Part shown: positions 6,365 to 13,933 of the stretch, piece by piece
Layout: each line of letters begins with the position of its first letter
How positions within the stretch are numbered: position 1 is the first letter of the stretch
Assembly (NCBI GenBank): GCA_964406775.1
Contig: CAYOSW010000021.1
Location: 1-19,054, forward strand
DNA from: JACPKO01 sp964406775
GTDB lineage: Bacteria > Patescibacteriota > Microgenomatia > Daviesbacterales > UBA10151
DNA: 19,054 nucleotides
Direction of reading: 5' to 3'
The notes under the pieces: model-generated
What the model was told of the DNA's origin: nothing
Database searches by the model: none
What the model saw: only the letters and a program-made list of their open reading frames with translations
Translations under genes and position numbers: made by a program

Positions 6365-8699
6365 ATTTTTTCATAAGATAACTTTTAAATCCCGCGGGTC
6401 TTGAGAAAGCATAAATATTTTTTATACCGCTCTCTTTTGCGTAAAATATGGCAAACTCAATGAGCTTTATACTCGCTGAAGCGTTCGGATCGGAGATCAG
6501 TTTTGTTTCAGGATTAATCTCGGGATATTTCACAATCACATTATAGCCGACAGAGTCCGTATCATCTTCTCTTCCGTTCTTTATAATTTTATAAAGTTTG
6601 GCTCCTTCGACACCTGCTTTACTCTTAGAATGAAAGTTCAAAACATAGTCGTGACCGGAACTTATATATTCCCCGATTTCTTTTTCCGCCAACTCTCCGA
6701 TGTTGGATAACTGGATATTCAGATAATCATTGCTTATATCCTTTCCTACAACCGAAATTGCAACACAAAGTAAACTATCCCCTTCCGGGTTATTATTTTT
6801 CAAAGTCCCGTTCGCTGTCGCCTGATCCCAGGTTGAGAGCAAATCTATATCACTTTTATTTAATCTGACACAAGACAAAGACCCGAGTAACTTTTCCTCA
6901 TCAAAGACACCTAATAACTTTCCGTTTTGTGCCCGCGACTTAAACTCCTCTTTGGTTGACGGGAGGCCCTTAAACCTGTCATTGTTTATTGCTAAAGCTT
7001 CGTTCAAAATCTTATCTTCATCCGCCCTAATCTCCCGGACAAATAAGTGATGTTCTTTTTCGCTCATAATAATTTCAGCTATTTGCCTCTTAACCTCCAC
7101 TCTTTGTATTTTTCCGGTTGATGTTTTTGGCAACTCATCCATAAAGAATAATCTCTTGGGTACTTCATATGAGGAAAGACCCTCTATCTTACCTATTCCG
7201 GAATTTATCTCCCTCTCTATTTGGGATTTAGAAATTCCGATCTTGGGGACGATCACTGCAGCTATCTCCTCACCCATACGCTTATCCGGAATACCGACCA
7301 CACTTACTTCCCTTATTTCTGAGAAATTTTTATGGAGCACATCTTCCACTGCCGAGGGAGAGATATTAACTCCGCCTTTAATAATTATTTCTTTAATTCT
7401 GCCCACTATAAAAAAGAGGCGCTCCTTAATTTCCGAGCCATCCTGAAGAGTCAAATTCATCTCCTTAAAAAAACCCAGGTCGCCGGAATGAAACCAACCT
7501 TCTTTGAACGAAAAGGCGGTCGCGCGGGGATCGTTCAAATAACCGTCACCTAATACCGGTCCGGATATACAAATTTCACCCTCTTCCTCCTCTCTCATCT
7601 GCTCATTTTTGTCATTTAAAATAGCGACGCGGCAGTTGGCAAGCTGCACACCTATTGAATTTAAGCGGACAAGTTCTCTATAAGACTCCTCCGATAAGTT
7701 AACCGGCACTCCAGTTACTCTAAGTGATGTTTCCGTTTGTCCGTACCCCTGTATCGTTTTTACCCCAAAGGTTTCGGTAAATTTAATATTCTGATCAGGC
7801 AATATAGGGGCGGAACCGATACACACCCTTTTAAAAGAAGAGATCTCGGGCTTAAGTTCGAAAAACTCATCCGCCCTGACCAATAAATCGTGCAGGATAG
7901 TCGGTACAATACTTGAATTGGTACATTGGAATTTATCTACAACTTTCCAAAACCCAGAAGCTGAATATGTCGTATTCATAACGATTGTGCCTCCAGAAAT
8001 TATTACGGCCAGACTGAAGATTGTTGAGTTGATATGATGCAGAGGCAATACCAGATTGAAGACTTCGTTCTCAGTAAAACCCTGCCATTTAATAATCCCC
8101 ATTGCATTAAGCAGGCATGATCTGGTTTTAAGCGGAACTCCTTTGGGCATATTTGTGGTTCCGGAGGTATATAAAACTACATAGTGAGTATCAAGACTTT
8201 CATAAATTTTTTCCGGACCTTTTTCAGGTAGCGAGTCTTTAAATTCCTCAAAGTCTGCCCAGCCGGCAATTTTTAGGTCGGGATTTGTATCCGCAATAAT
8301 TTTAAGATCCTCCCTACTCTCGTCACCAACCGTTTCAAATAAAACCTTCGCCCCTGTTTGTTCGAGCTTGAAGATCTTTCTCTCAAGAGTGTCTCTTTTT
8401 GAGTCCAAAGGAACCGTTGTTGCTCCGATTAAAGAACCGGCAAGCTCAAATATTATTACTTCGGCAGTGTTGTGCATCAGGATTGCAAATTTATCACCTT
8501 TACTCACTCCCAATTCTTCGAGCCTTGTCGCTGTTTTAAAAACTAAATCCTTGAGTTGTAAATAATTTACCGAGAAATATTCTAAGGTGTGAGGATTTAC
8601 TGTAATTACGGCATCTTTCTCGGGATACTTATTGGCGTTATTTTCAAGCAGTTCTTTAATTGAGGAAAAAGTTATAGGTGCTCGAGTTTCAAAATTCAT
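6357..8699 (-). CDS. Acyl-CoA synthetase (AMP-forming) fused to GNAT-like acyltransferase domain
   Basis: A 780-residue two-domain protein. Residues about 1-535 are an ANL-superfamily adenylating enzyme: P-loop YTSGTTNMPKGVP (about 173-185), GYGQTETS (about 316), GWFHSGDLG (about 402), IIIKGGVNISPSAVE (A8 hinge region) and PKTSTGKIQR with the catalytic Lys (about 527). It should activate a carboxylate as acyl-AMP and then acyl-CoA. Residues about 545-780 resemble a GNAT fold: LLGVFDEEKLLGSLS, FHSKSKAGVEGAKLYKI and VGYNVIVKYP are the visible blocks. The acyl group and acceptor are unknown. In-frame TAA lies directly before the ATG at 8699, so no longer start exists. It is the first gene of the operon with the NUDIX and citryl-CoA genes; its leader has hairpins and a mini-ORF. 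Confidence 0.87.
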   Translation of the reverse strand: MNFETRAPITFSSIKELLENNANKYPEKDAVITVNPHTLEYFSVNYLQLKDLVFKTATRLEELGVSKGDKFAILMHNTAEVIIFELAGSLIGATTVPLDSKRDTLERKIFKLEQTGAKVLFETVGDESREDLKIIADTNPDLKIAGWADFEEFKDSLPEKGPEKIYESLDTHYVVLYTSGTTNMPKGVPLKTRSCLLNAMGIIKWQGFTENEVFNLVLPLHHINSTIFSLAVIISGGTIVMNTTYSASGFWKVVDKFQCTNSSIVPTILHDLLVRADEFFELKPEISSFKRVCIGSAPILPDQNIKFTETFGVKTIQGYGQTETSLRVTGVPVNLSEESYRELVRLNSIGVQLANCRVAILNDKNEQMREEEEGEICISGPVLGDGYLNDPRATAFSFKEGWFHSGDLGFFKEMNLTLQDGSEIKERLFFIVGRIKEIIIKGGVNISPSAVEDVLHKNFSEIREVSVVGIPDKRMGEEIAAVIVPKIGISKSQIEREINSGIGKIEGLSSYEVPKRLFFMDELPKTSTGKIQRVEVKRQIAEIIMSEKEHHLFVREIRADEDKILNEALAINNDRFKGLPSTKEEFKSRAQNGKLLGVFDEEKLLGSLSCVRLNKSDIDLLSTWDQATANGTLKNNNPEGDSLLCVAISVVGKDISNDYLNIQLSNIGELAEKEIGEYISSGHDYVLNFHSKSKAGVEGAKLYKIIKNGREDDTDSVGYNVIVKYPEINPETKLISDPNASASIKLIEFAIFYAKESGIKNIYAFSRPAGFKSYLMKKYG

Positions 8700-8712
8700 T
8701 TATAACGTTCAT
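8689..8712 (-). other. Candidate seven-codon leader ORF overlapping the acyl-CoA synthetase start
   Basis: ATG at 8712 reads MNVINEF and stops with TGA at 8691-8689, inside the main coding region (main ATG at 8699). GGTGAG at 8723-8718 sits 5 nt before it, an ideal Shine-Dalgarno spacing, while the same element is 18 nt from the main ATG, too far to serve it directly. The mini-ORF could deliver ribosomes that re-initiate at 8699. This is inference from spacing; short ORFs arise by chance. Confidence 0.35.
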
Positions 8713-8714
8713 TT

Positions 8715-8753
8715 CTTCTCACCAAAATTCTGTAAGAATTTTAAAAAGAGAAG
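8715..8753 (-). promoter_or_regulatory. Nested hairpin in the leader of the acyl-CoA synthetase operon
   Basis: An inner perfect stem of 8 bp, AAAATTCT-gta-AGAATTTT (8724-8742), is enclosed by CTTCTC (8715-8720) and GAGAAG (8748-8753), another 6-bp inverted repeat. On the minus transcript the outer 3' arm includes part of the GGTGAGAAG Shine-Dalgarno-like sequence, so folding could hide it. Only a weak U tract is present, so I do not call it a terminator. Confidence 0.45.
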
Positions 8754-8767
8754 TCGCGGCGATTGCT

Positions 8768-8791
8768 GCTTCAAAATCTTAATTTTGAAGC
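8768..8791 (-). other. Perfect hairpin just downstream of the tRNA gene
   Basis: GCTTCAAAAT-ctta-ATTTTGAAGC, a perfect 10-bp stem with a 4-nt loop, starts 27 nt after the tRNA 3' end. No run of T follows at once on either strand, so a classical intrinsic terminator is doubtful. It may mark tRNA 3' processing or partial termination between the tRNA and the operon below. Confidence 0.45.
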
Positions 8792-8817
8792 GTAAATCTA
8801 AAGCGAACTTCGACGTG

Positions 8818-8891
8818 TAGCAGGGGTGGGGATCGAACCCACGACCTCGGCGTTATGAGTGCCGTGCTCTAACCAGCTGAGCTACCCTGCC
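8818..8891 (-). tRNA. tRNA with CAT anticodon (elongator tRNA-Met, or tRNA-Ile2)
   Basis: A 74-nt cloverleaf on the minus strand. Acceptor GGCAGGG/CCCTGCT, D stem GCTC/GAGC, anticodon loop CTCATAA with anticodon CAT, T arm GTGGG-TTCGATC-CCCAC and discriminator A. The first acceptor pair is G-U, and the last anticodon-stem pair is an A-C mismatch (positions 31-39). CCA is not encoded. The paired end (position 1 with 72) and lack of a GGG/CCC anticodon stem exclude initiator tRNA. Elongator Met is most likely; a lysidine-modified Ile tRNA also starts as CAT and cannot be ruled out without a tRNA model. Confidence refers to the tRNA itself. Confidence 0.95.
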
Positions 8892-8902
8892 GCGCTTGAG
8901 AG

Positions 8903-8932
8903 ATTTTATCAAAAACGGGCTCGAATTGGAAA
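8903..8932 (-). promoter_or_regulatory. Possible tRNA promoter
   Basis: Minus strand TTTCCA (8932-8927), 18 bp, TAAAAT (8908-8903), putting the start about 5 nt before the mature tRNA. The -35 is weak, and the element lies immediately next to the stop codon of the upstream membrane-protein gene. Confidence 0.35.
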
Positions 8933-8933
8933 T

Positions 8934-9614
8934 TTAGTATAATTTATTAACGGCAAACTTCATCAGGATATAAAGAAGTACGTCCGCTATAACCGGAATA
9001 CTTAAAAATAACGAAAAATTCTTGTAGAAACCGGGATGCGCATCTATTAAAAACTCCCTGAAAAAAATAAAAACATTATTAAATCCCAATAAATAAAGCG
9101 CTCCTATAAGTGATACGAAGACTATAGTTACACCCAACGCCCCTTCCATATCTTTTCTACTAGAAAACATTGTATTTCCGATGACTAGCACCAAATAAAT
9201 CAGCAAGGACACCAGCCAAACCGGATAGTCCCCATTTTGGAAAAATTGCGAGTTGGAGTAATAAATCAAACCTACAAGCGAGGCAATTCCTATAAATACC
9301 GGAGCAAATCCGATTAACGCCCGCCTTATGGGGTCGGTTTTCTCAATCTCGACGTGGCCTAACTTCACGCCCTGTTCCCTGATTACCGGAATTAATGTTA
9401 TTCCTCCGACCGGCACCAGCAAAACCCCAGCCACCAGTAAATGGGCCATTTCGTGAACAAATGTTCCAGGAAAAAATAGAACTGATAAGACCCAAATTGA
9501 AACTCTTTGACTCCTTATAAAGAAATGGAAAAATTGAACTATCAGACTGGGAATAATTCTAGATAACAGAAACAGAATTAATATTTCTAATATTACGATC
9601 AGCAGATAAGTCAT
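8934..9614 (-). CDS. Multi-pass membrane protein with HEMAH zinc-protease motif (M50-like)
   Basis: Probably an intramembrane or membrane-embedded zinc metalloprotease. It has 226 residues and about five to six hydrophobic segments (roughly 1-24, 38-50, 60-75, 100-120, 132-150, 158-178 and 200-222). FVHEMAHLLVAG (HEMAH at 54-58) is the HExxH zinc motif placed at the start of a membrane helix, as in site-2 proteases. A later SSRKDMEGAL has a conserved-looking Asp that could be the third metal ligand, but it lacks the clear NPDG box of classical M50 enzymes. The family is not one I can name. The ATG is 2 nt after the Fic stop, so both genes are probably one transcript. The substrate is unknown. 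Confidence 0.7.
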   Translation of the reverse strand: MTYLLIVILEILILFLLSRIIPSLIVQFFHFFIRSQRVSIWVLSVLFFPGTFVHEMAHLLVAGVLLVPVGGITLIPVIREQGVKLGHVEIEKTDPIRRALIGFAPVFIGIASLVGLIYYSNSQFFQNGDYPVWLVSLLIYLVLVIGNTMFSSRKDMEGALGVTIVFVSLIGALYLLGFNNVFIFFREFLIDAHPGFYKNFSLFLSIPVIADVLLYILMKFAVNKLY

Positions 9615-9616
9615 TT

Positions 9617-10693
9617 TTAACCGAGTACGTATTGAGCCTTCTTTGTTCCTCCGACTTTCTTAATCAGCCCTTTCTTCTTTAAGAATTTTATCTCCCTTAG
9701 AACTGTGTCATCGGAAAAATCAGGAAATATCTTTCTGAAATCCTTATTTTGAATCGAACCGTGCCGGTGCAGGAATTCCATAATCAGCATTTGTCTTTCG
9801 TTCAATTCAACTTGCGCACCTAATTTATTTTTTATTCTGGCATCTGTTGAGACTCTGCGCACTTTCTCCTTAACCCGGTTTAGTTCAATCGCCACTCCTT
9901 TAACAAAATACTCAAGCCAAGGAGTTAAGTCGCGTTCGTGAGTATCCAGCACCAGCTGATTGGAAACAGCTTGTAGGGTTAAATAATAATCCATCGGGTT
10001 TTCGTCGAAATATTCCTCAAGGGAAAAAAATTTCCGGATATCATAACTGTCCAAAAACAATAAAAGAGTTGCAACGGCCCTTCCGGTCCTACCGTTTCCG
10101 TCAAGAAAAGGGTGAATTCTGGAAATTTCATAATGAACAATTCCTGCTTTGATAACCGGATGTAAATCTTTTATTTCCTCTTCATTAAGCCAGTTAATCA
10201 GGTCCTCTATTAAAAATGATATCTCCGCTGCGGGCGGAGGCGTGTAGGATATTTGTCCTGTTTGAGCATTCCTGATTACAACTTGGGAGGTTCTGAACTT
10301 ACCGGTATATTCAGGCGGAAGAATTCTGTCGGTTGTTACACGGTGAATCTCAAGAAGGGTTTCCAGGGTAAATAAGTAGCCTTCTGAGGGATTAATTCTC
10401 CCCGATAAACCTTCAATAAACCGCAGGACATTCCGGTAATTAATAATTTCCTGAACATCTCTGTCCCTTGCAAGAATCTCTTTTCCGTCCAGAACATCTT
10501 TCACTTCTTCACTCGTCAGTCTATTGCCTTCCAAATGAGTACCGTGATGGACAGTTCGCTCTATCGCCTCTTTTTTAAATTTCGCTTCCCAGGCAGGTAT
10601 TAAAGGCGCGTTAATAACTACTTCCCTTGAGGCATCTATAATGCCGATATTCTTTAAAATGGAATTGGTAATTTTATATTTAGGTAAAAACAT
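9617..10693 (-). CDS. Fic-domain protein with C-terminal winged helix
   Basis: Fic enzymes usually transfer AMP from ATP to a hydroxyl on a target protein. This 358-residue protein has the complete catalytic motif HPFLDGNGRTGR (about residues 194-205), including the catalytic His, metal-binding Asp and the Arg. An N-terminal helix carries HGTHLEGNRLT; the inhibitory Glu is present (about 56), but the usual Ser/Thr four residues before it is Gly (a Thr is one position later), so self-inhibition may be altered. The C terminus (about 300-358) is a winged helix: ERQMLIMEFLHRHGS, then a recognition-helix segment DDTVLREIKFLKKKG. This layout suggests that it binds DNA and perhaps its own promoter, which carries three direct repeats. 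The HEMAH gene follows 2 bp later. Its targets are unknown. Confidence 0.93.
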   Translation of the reverse strand: MFLPKYKITNSILKNIGIIDASREVVINAPLIPAWEAKFKKEAIERTVHHGTHLEGNRLTSEEVKDVLDGKEILARDRDVQEIINYRNVLRFIEGLSGRINPSEGYLFTLETLLEIHRVTTDRILPPEYTGKFRTSQVVIRNAQTGQISYTPPPAAEISFLIEDLINWLNEEEIKDLHPVIKAGIVHYEISRIHPFLDGNGRTGRAVATLLLFLDSYDIRKFFSLEEYFDENPMDYYLTLQAVSNQLVLDTHERDLTPWLEYFVKGVAIELNRVKEKVRRVSTDARIKNKLGAQVELNERQMLIMEFLHRHGSIQNKDFRKIFPDFSDDTVLREIKFLKKKGLIKKVGGTKKAQYVLG

Positions 10694-10701
10694 TTGGAGA
10701 A

Positions 10702-10731
10702 TTACCGCATAATTATCGCAAATTTACCGCA
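10702..10731 (-). repeat. Three 11-bp-spaced direct repeats over the fic promoter
   Basis: On the plus strand TTACCGCA (10702-10709), TTATCGCA (10713-10720) and TTACCGCA (10724-10731), each starting exactly 11 bp after the previous one; the middle copy differs by one base. On the coding (minus) strand this is TGCGGTAA repeated. Eleven bp is about one helical turn, so bound proteins would sit on one face of the DNA. The copies cover the spacer, the -10 and the start region of the predicted promoter, a typical repressor operator layout. Confidence 0.7.
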
Positions 10732-10740
10732 GGAAGTCTA
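10712..10740 (-). promoter_or_regulatory. Predicted fic promoter
   Basis: Minus strand TAGACT (10740-10735), 17 bp, GATAAT (10717-10712). The start would be near 10705, giving a leader of about 11 nt with no Shine-Dalgarno sequence. The -10 lies inside the middle repeat. The -35 begins 4 bp after the carB stop codon. Confidence 0.45.
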
Positions 10741-10744
10741 TGGT

Positions 10745-13700
10745 TTATGAAGTATATTCGTCCCAGGATTTAATTTTAAGGTCAGGAAGCTTTTTTGAAG
10801 CCATCGCCGAGGACAAAACAACAGCCGATTGAAGATTAGTAACAAGAGGAACGGCAAAATCAACGCACTTTCTCCTGATCAGGAATCCGTCTTTGGAGCC
10901 TTTAGTATCAATATCGGTTTCGGAAATATTTATAGCCAACTCTATTTTACCCGAGGCAATCAGATCCAATACCGAAGACCCCTGATTTTCCGAAATCTTA
11001 TAGACTCGGGTATTTTTTATTCCGTTATCACTTAAAAATTTTGAAGTTTTTTCTGTCGCGTAAATATTTAACCCCATTTTTGCAAGCTTTCCGGCTGAAG
11101 CAAGAAATTCTATTTTATTTTCATCTCCGCCGATTGAGATAAATATATTTTTCTTAGGCCAAACCCATCCGGTTGAGAGAAGAGCCTTCAGATACGCCTC
11201 TTCCAAATCATCACCGAAGACACCTGCCTCTCCTGTTGATGACATCTCAACTCTGAGGCGGGGGTCAGCACCCTTTATTCTGTTAAACGAAAACTGCGGA
11301 ACTTTGACTCCAACATAATCCAATTCCAATGTCTCGTACTCTCCCGAGATATCTTCTCCCAGCATAGCCAAAACAGCTTTTTCGGCAAAATTTATATTGG
11401 TAACTTTGGAAACAAAGGGAAGAGATCTTGATGATCTGAGATTTAATTCTATGACTAAAACATTATTATCTTTTGCCATAAATTGGATATTAAAAGGACC
11501 GGTTATATTTAATTTGGCAGTTATTTTTTTAGTCGCATTTTTAATTTGTCTTATTGTTTCAAGATAAAGTTTCTGTGGAGGCAAAACTAAAGTGGCATCT
11601 CCCGAGTGCACTCCTGCATTTTCAATATGTTCTGAAATTGCATACAAAATCATTTTTCCTTCGTGGGCAACTCCGTCTATCTCAATCTCTTTGGCGTTAA
11701 TGATGAATTTTGAAATGACAACCGGATAGTCGCCTGAGATTTCCTCTGCGTTCTGCAGATATGCTTTGAGTTGTCCGGGTGAATATGCAACCTTCATAGC
11801 CGCACCTGATAATACATAGGAGGGTCTGACAAGTACCGGAAACCCGACTCTTTTTGAAAATTTAATCGCATCATTTATGTTTTCCAAACTCGCCCATTCC
11901 GGCTGGCGGATTTTTATTTCATCTAAAAGGGCTGAGAATTTTTTTCTATTCTCGGCTTTGTCGATATCGGACGGATCCGTACCGAAAATTTTCATTCCGT
12001 ATCTCTGAGCTTTGAGGGCTAAATTATTCGGGACCTGTCCGCCGAATGCCAGAATAAGCCGGGGATTGTTTTCGATTTCGTAAATATCCGCTACCCTCTC
12101 AAAAGACAATTCCTCAAAATACAGTTTGTCGGCATTGTCAAAATCAGTTGACACTGTCTCGGGATTACAATTAACAATAATTGTTTGGTAATCTTTCTTG
12201 CGTAATGTTTGCGCTGCCGTGACCGACCCCCAATCAAATTCAACAGAGGACCCTATTCTGTAGGGACCAGACCCGAGCACAATTGCCGTCTTTCGCTTCT
12301 TATTTGTAATATATGAAGATTCAGATTCGCTTCCGTGATAAGTAAGATATAAATAGTTCGTTTGAGCCGGAAATTCGCCGGCAAGAGTATCTATTTGCTT
12401 GACGAATGGCTTCACACCCCATTTATTTCTAAGTTTTCTTATCTCAACTTCCGGCAAGTTAAAACCAAATCCTAGCAATCTGTCTGAGAATCCTAATTGT
12501 TTCGCTTTAAGAAAAGTGTCCTTATTTTTTGGAAGCAATTTGTTTATTAACTTATCCTCAAATTTTACTATCTCCTCAACCTGATATAAGAACCATTTAT
12601 CGATGCCTGTACTTCCATAAATCTCATCAACTGTTTTACCTTCTTTTATACTTTGTGCAAGCGCAAAGAGCCTACCCGTATTGGGAGTCAAAACCTCATC
12701 CAATTGCTGACCCCTTTTTGACTTAACTCCTCTCAGTAAACCATCCTGGCCCGTTTCAAGCATTCTTACCGCTTTCTGTAAAACTTCAGGAAAAGATCTT
12801 CCAATAGACATAACTTCTCCGACTGATTTCATCTCGGATCCGATTTTATCCAAACTTCCTTCAAATTTTTGCAAGTCCCACCTGGGCATTTTTAAAACTA
12901 TATAGTCCAAACTGGGCTCAAAAAATGCCGAAGTTTTTTTTGTAACAGAATTTTTAAGCTCCGTAAGATTTTTGCCCAAGGCAAGTTTTGTAGCTATATA
13001 CGCCAGCGGATATCCGGTGGCTTTAGAAGCAAGAGCGGAAGATCTGGATAGTCTCGCGTTAACTTCAATAACCCGGTAATCATTACTGAAAGGATTCAGA
13101 GCAAACTGAATATTGCACTCGCCTACTATTTTCAGATGTTCTATGACTTTCAGGGAAATTTTTCTCAGGAAATGATACTGATAATTATTCAAAGTTTGAG
13201 ACGGGGCTACAACGATACTTTCACCGGTATGGATACCCAAAGGATCAAAATTCTCCATATTACATACCGTAATTTTAAAACCGTTTTTATCCCTTACAAC
13301 CTCATATTCGATTTCTTTCCAATGCTTCAAATATTCTTCTATTGCGATCTGAGGGGCATTCGTCAGAGCCACTTCAACAGCTTTTTTAAAATCGGCTAAG
13401 TTCTCAACAACGGTTGACCCCAGTCCACCGAGAGAAAAACCCGAACGGATCATTACCGGAAATCCCAAATTTTCTGCAATTTTAGCAGCCTGATTTAAGT
13501 TCTTGGCAAATCCGCCCTTGGGAGTTTTAACACCAATCGAATCCAATTCTCTGGCAAATAATTCCCTATCCTCCGTTACCTCGATACTTTTTACAGGCGT
13601 ACCTAAAACCTGAACTTTATATTTCTTCAGAATACCGGTCCGGTCGAGCTGTAAACCGCAATTTAATGCTGTCTGTCCGCCAACCGAGAGCATTATTCCG

Positions 13701-13933
13701 TCTGGCTTTTCCTTTTTGATTATTTCGGTTATAAAATGCGGGTCAACGGGAAGGAAATAAATTTTATCCGCCAGCTCTTTTGAGGTTTGAATTGTTGCGA
13801 TATTAGGATTAACCAAAACTGTTTCAACCCCTTCCTCTTTAAGCGCTTTTAATGCCTGCGAACCGGAATAATCAAATTCTCCGGCCTGCCCTATTTTTAA
13901 TGCTCCTGATCCTAAAAGTAAGATTTTTTTCAT
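10745..13933 (-). CDS. carB: Carbamoyl-phosphate synthase large subunit
   Basis: Makes carbamoyl phosphate from ammonia (delivered by CarA), bicarbonate and two ATP, feeding pyrimidine and arginine synthesis. At 1062 residues it is close to the E. coli length (about 1073). It shows the expected duplicated ATP-grasp halves: KILLLGSGALKIGQAGEFDY opens the first, with GGQTALNCGLQ; TAIVLGSGPYRIGSSVEFDW (about residue 550) opens the second, with AFGGQVPNNLA and GTDPSDIDKAENR. Glu and Arg ligands occur in VIEVNARLSRSSALASK and IELNLRSSRSLPFVSK. The C-terminal allosteric MGS-like domain is intact. The ATG overlaps the carA stop by 4 nt. No intrinsic terminator follows; the fic promoter starts at once. 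Confidence 0.98.
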   Translation of the reverse strand: MKKILLLGSGALKIGQAGEFDYSGSQALKALKEEGVETVLVNPNIATIQTSKELADKIYFLPVDPHFITEIIKKEKPDGIMLSVGGQTALNCGLQLDRTGILKKYKVQVLGTPVKSIEVTEDRELFARELDSIGVKTPKGGFAKNLNQAAKIAENLGFPVMIRSGFSLGGLGSTVVENLADFKKAVEVALTNAPQIAIEEYLKHWKEIEYEVVRDKNGFKITVCNMENFDPLGIHTGESIVVAPSQTLNNYQYHFLRKISLKVIEHLKIVGECNIQFALNPFSNDYRVIEVNARLSRSSALASKATGYPLAYIATKLALGKNLTELKNSVTKKTSAFFEPSLDYIVLKMPRWDLQKFEGSLDKIGSEMKSVGEVMSIGRSFPEVLQKAVRMLETGQDGLLRGVKSKRGQQLDEVLTPNTGRLFALAQSIKEGKTVDEIYGSTGIDKWFLYQVEEIVKFEDKLINKLLPKNKDTFLKAKQLGFSDRLLGFGFNLPEVEIRKLRNKWGVKPFVKQIDTLAGEFPAQTNYLYLTYHGSESESSYITNKKRKTAIVLGSGPYRIGSSVEFDWGSVTAAQTLRKKDYQTIIVNCNPETVSTDFDNADKLYFEELSFERVADIYEIENNPRLILAFGGQVPNNLALKAQRYGMKIFGTDPSDIDKAENRKKFSALLDEIKIRQPEWASLENINDAIKFSKRVGFPVLVRPSYVLSGAAMKVAYSPGQLKAYLQNAEEISGDYPVVISKFIINAKEIEIDGVAHEGKMILYAISEHIENAGVHSGDATLVLPPQKLYLETIRQIKNATKKITAKLNITGPFNIQFMAKDNNVLVIELNLRSSRSLPFVSKVTNINFAEKAVLAMLGEDISGEYETLELDYVGVKVPQFSFNRIKGADPRLRVEMSSTGEAGVFGDDLEEAYLKALLSTGWVWPKKNIFISIGGDENKIEFLASAGKLAKMGLNIYATEKTSKFLSDNGIKNTRVYKISENQGSSVLDLIASGKIELAINISETDIDTKGSKDGFLIRRKCVDFAVPLVTNLQSAVVLSSAMASKKLPDLKIKSWDEYTS

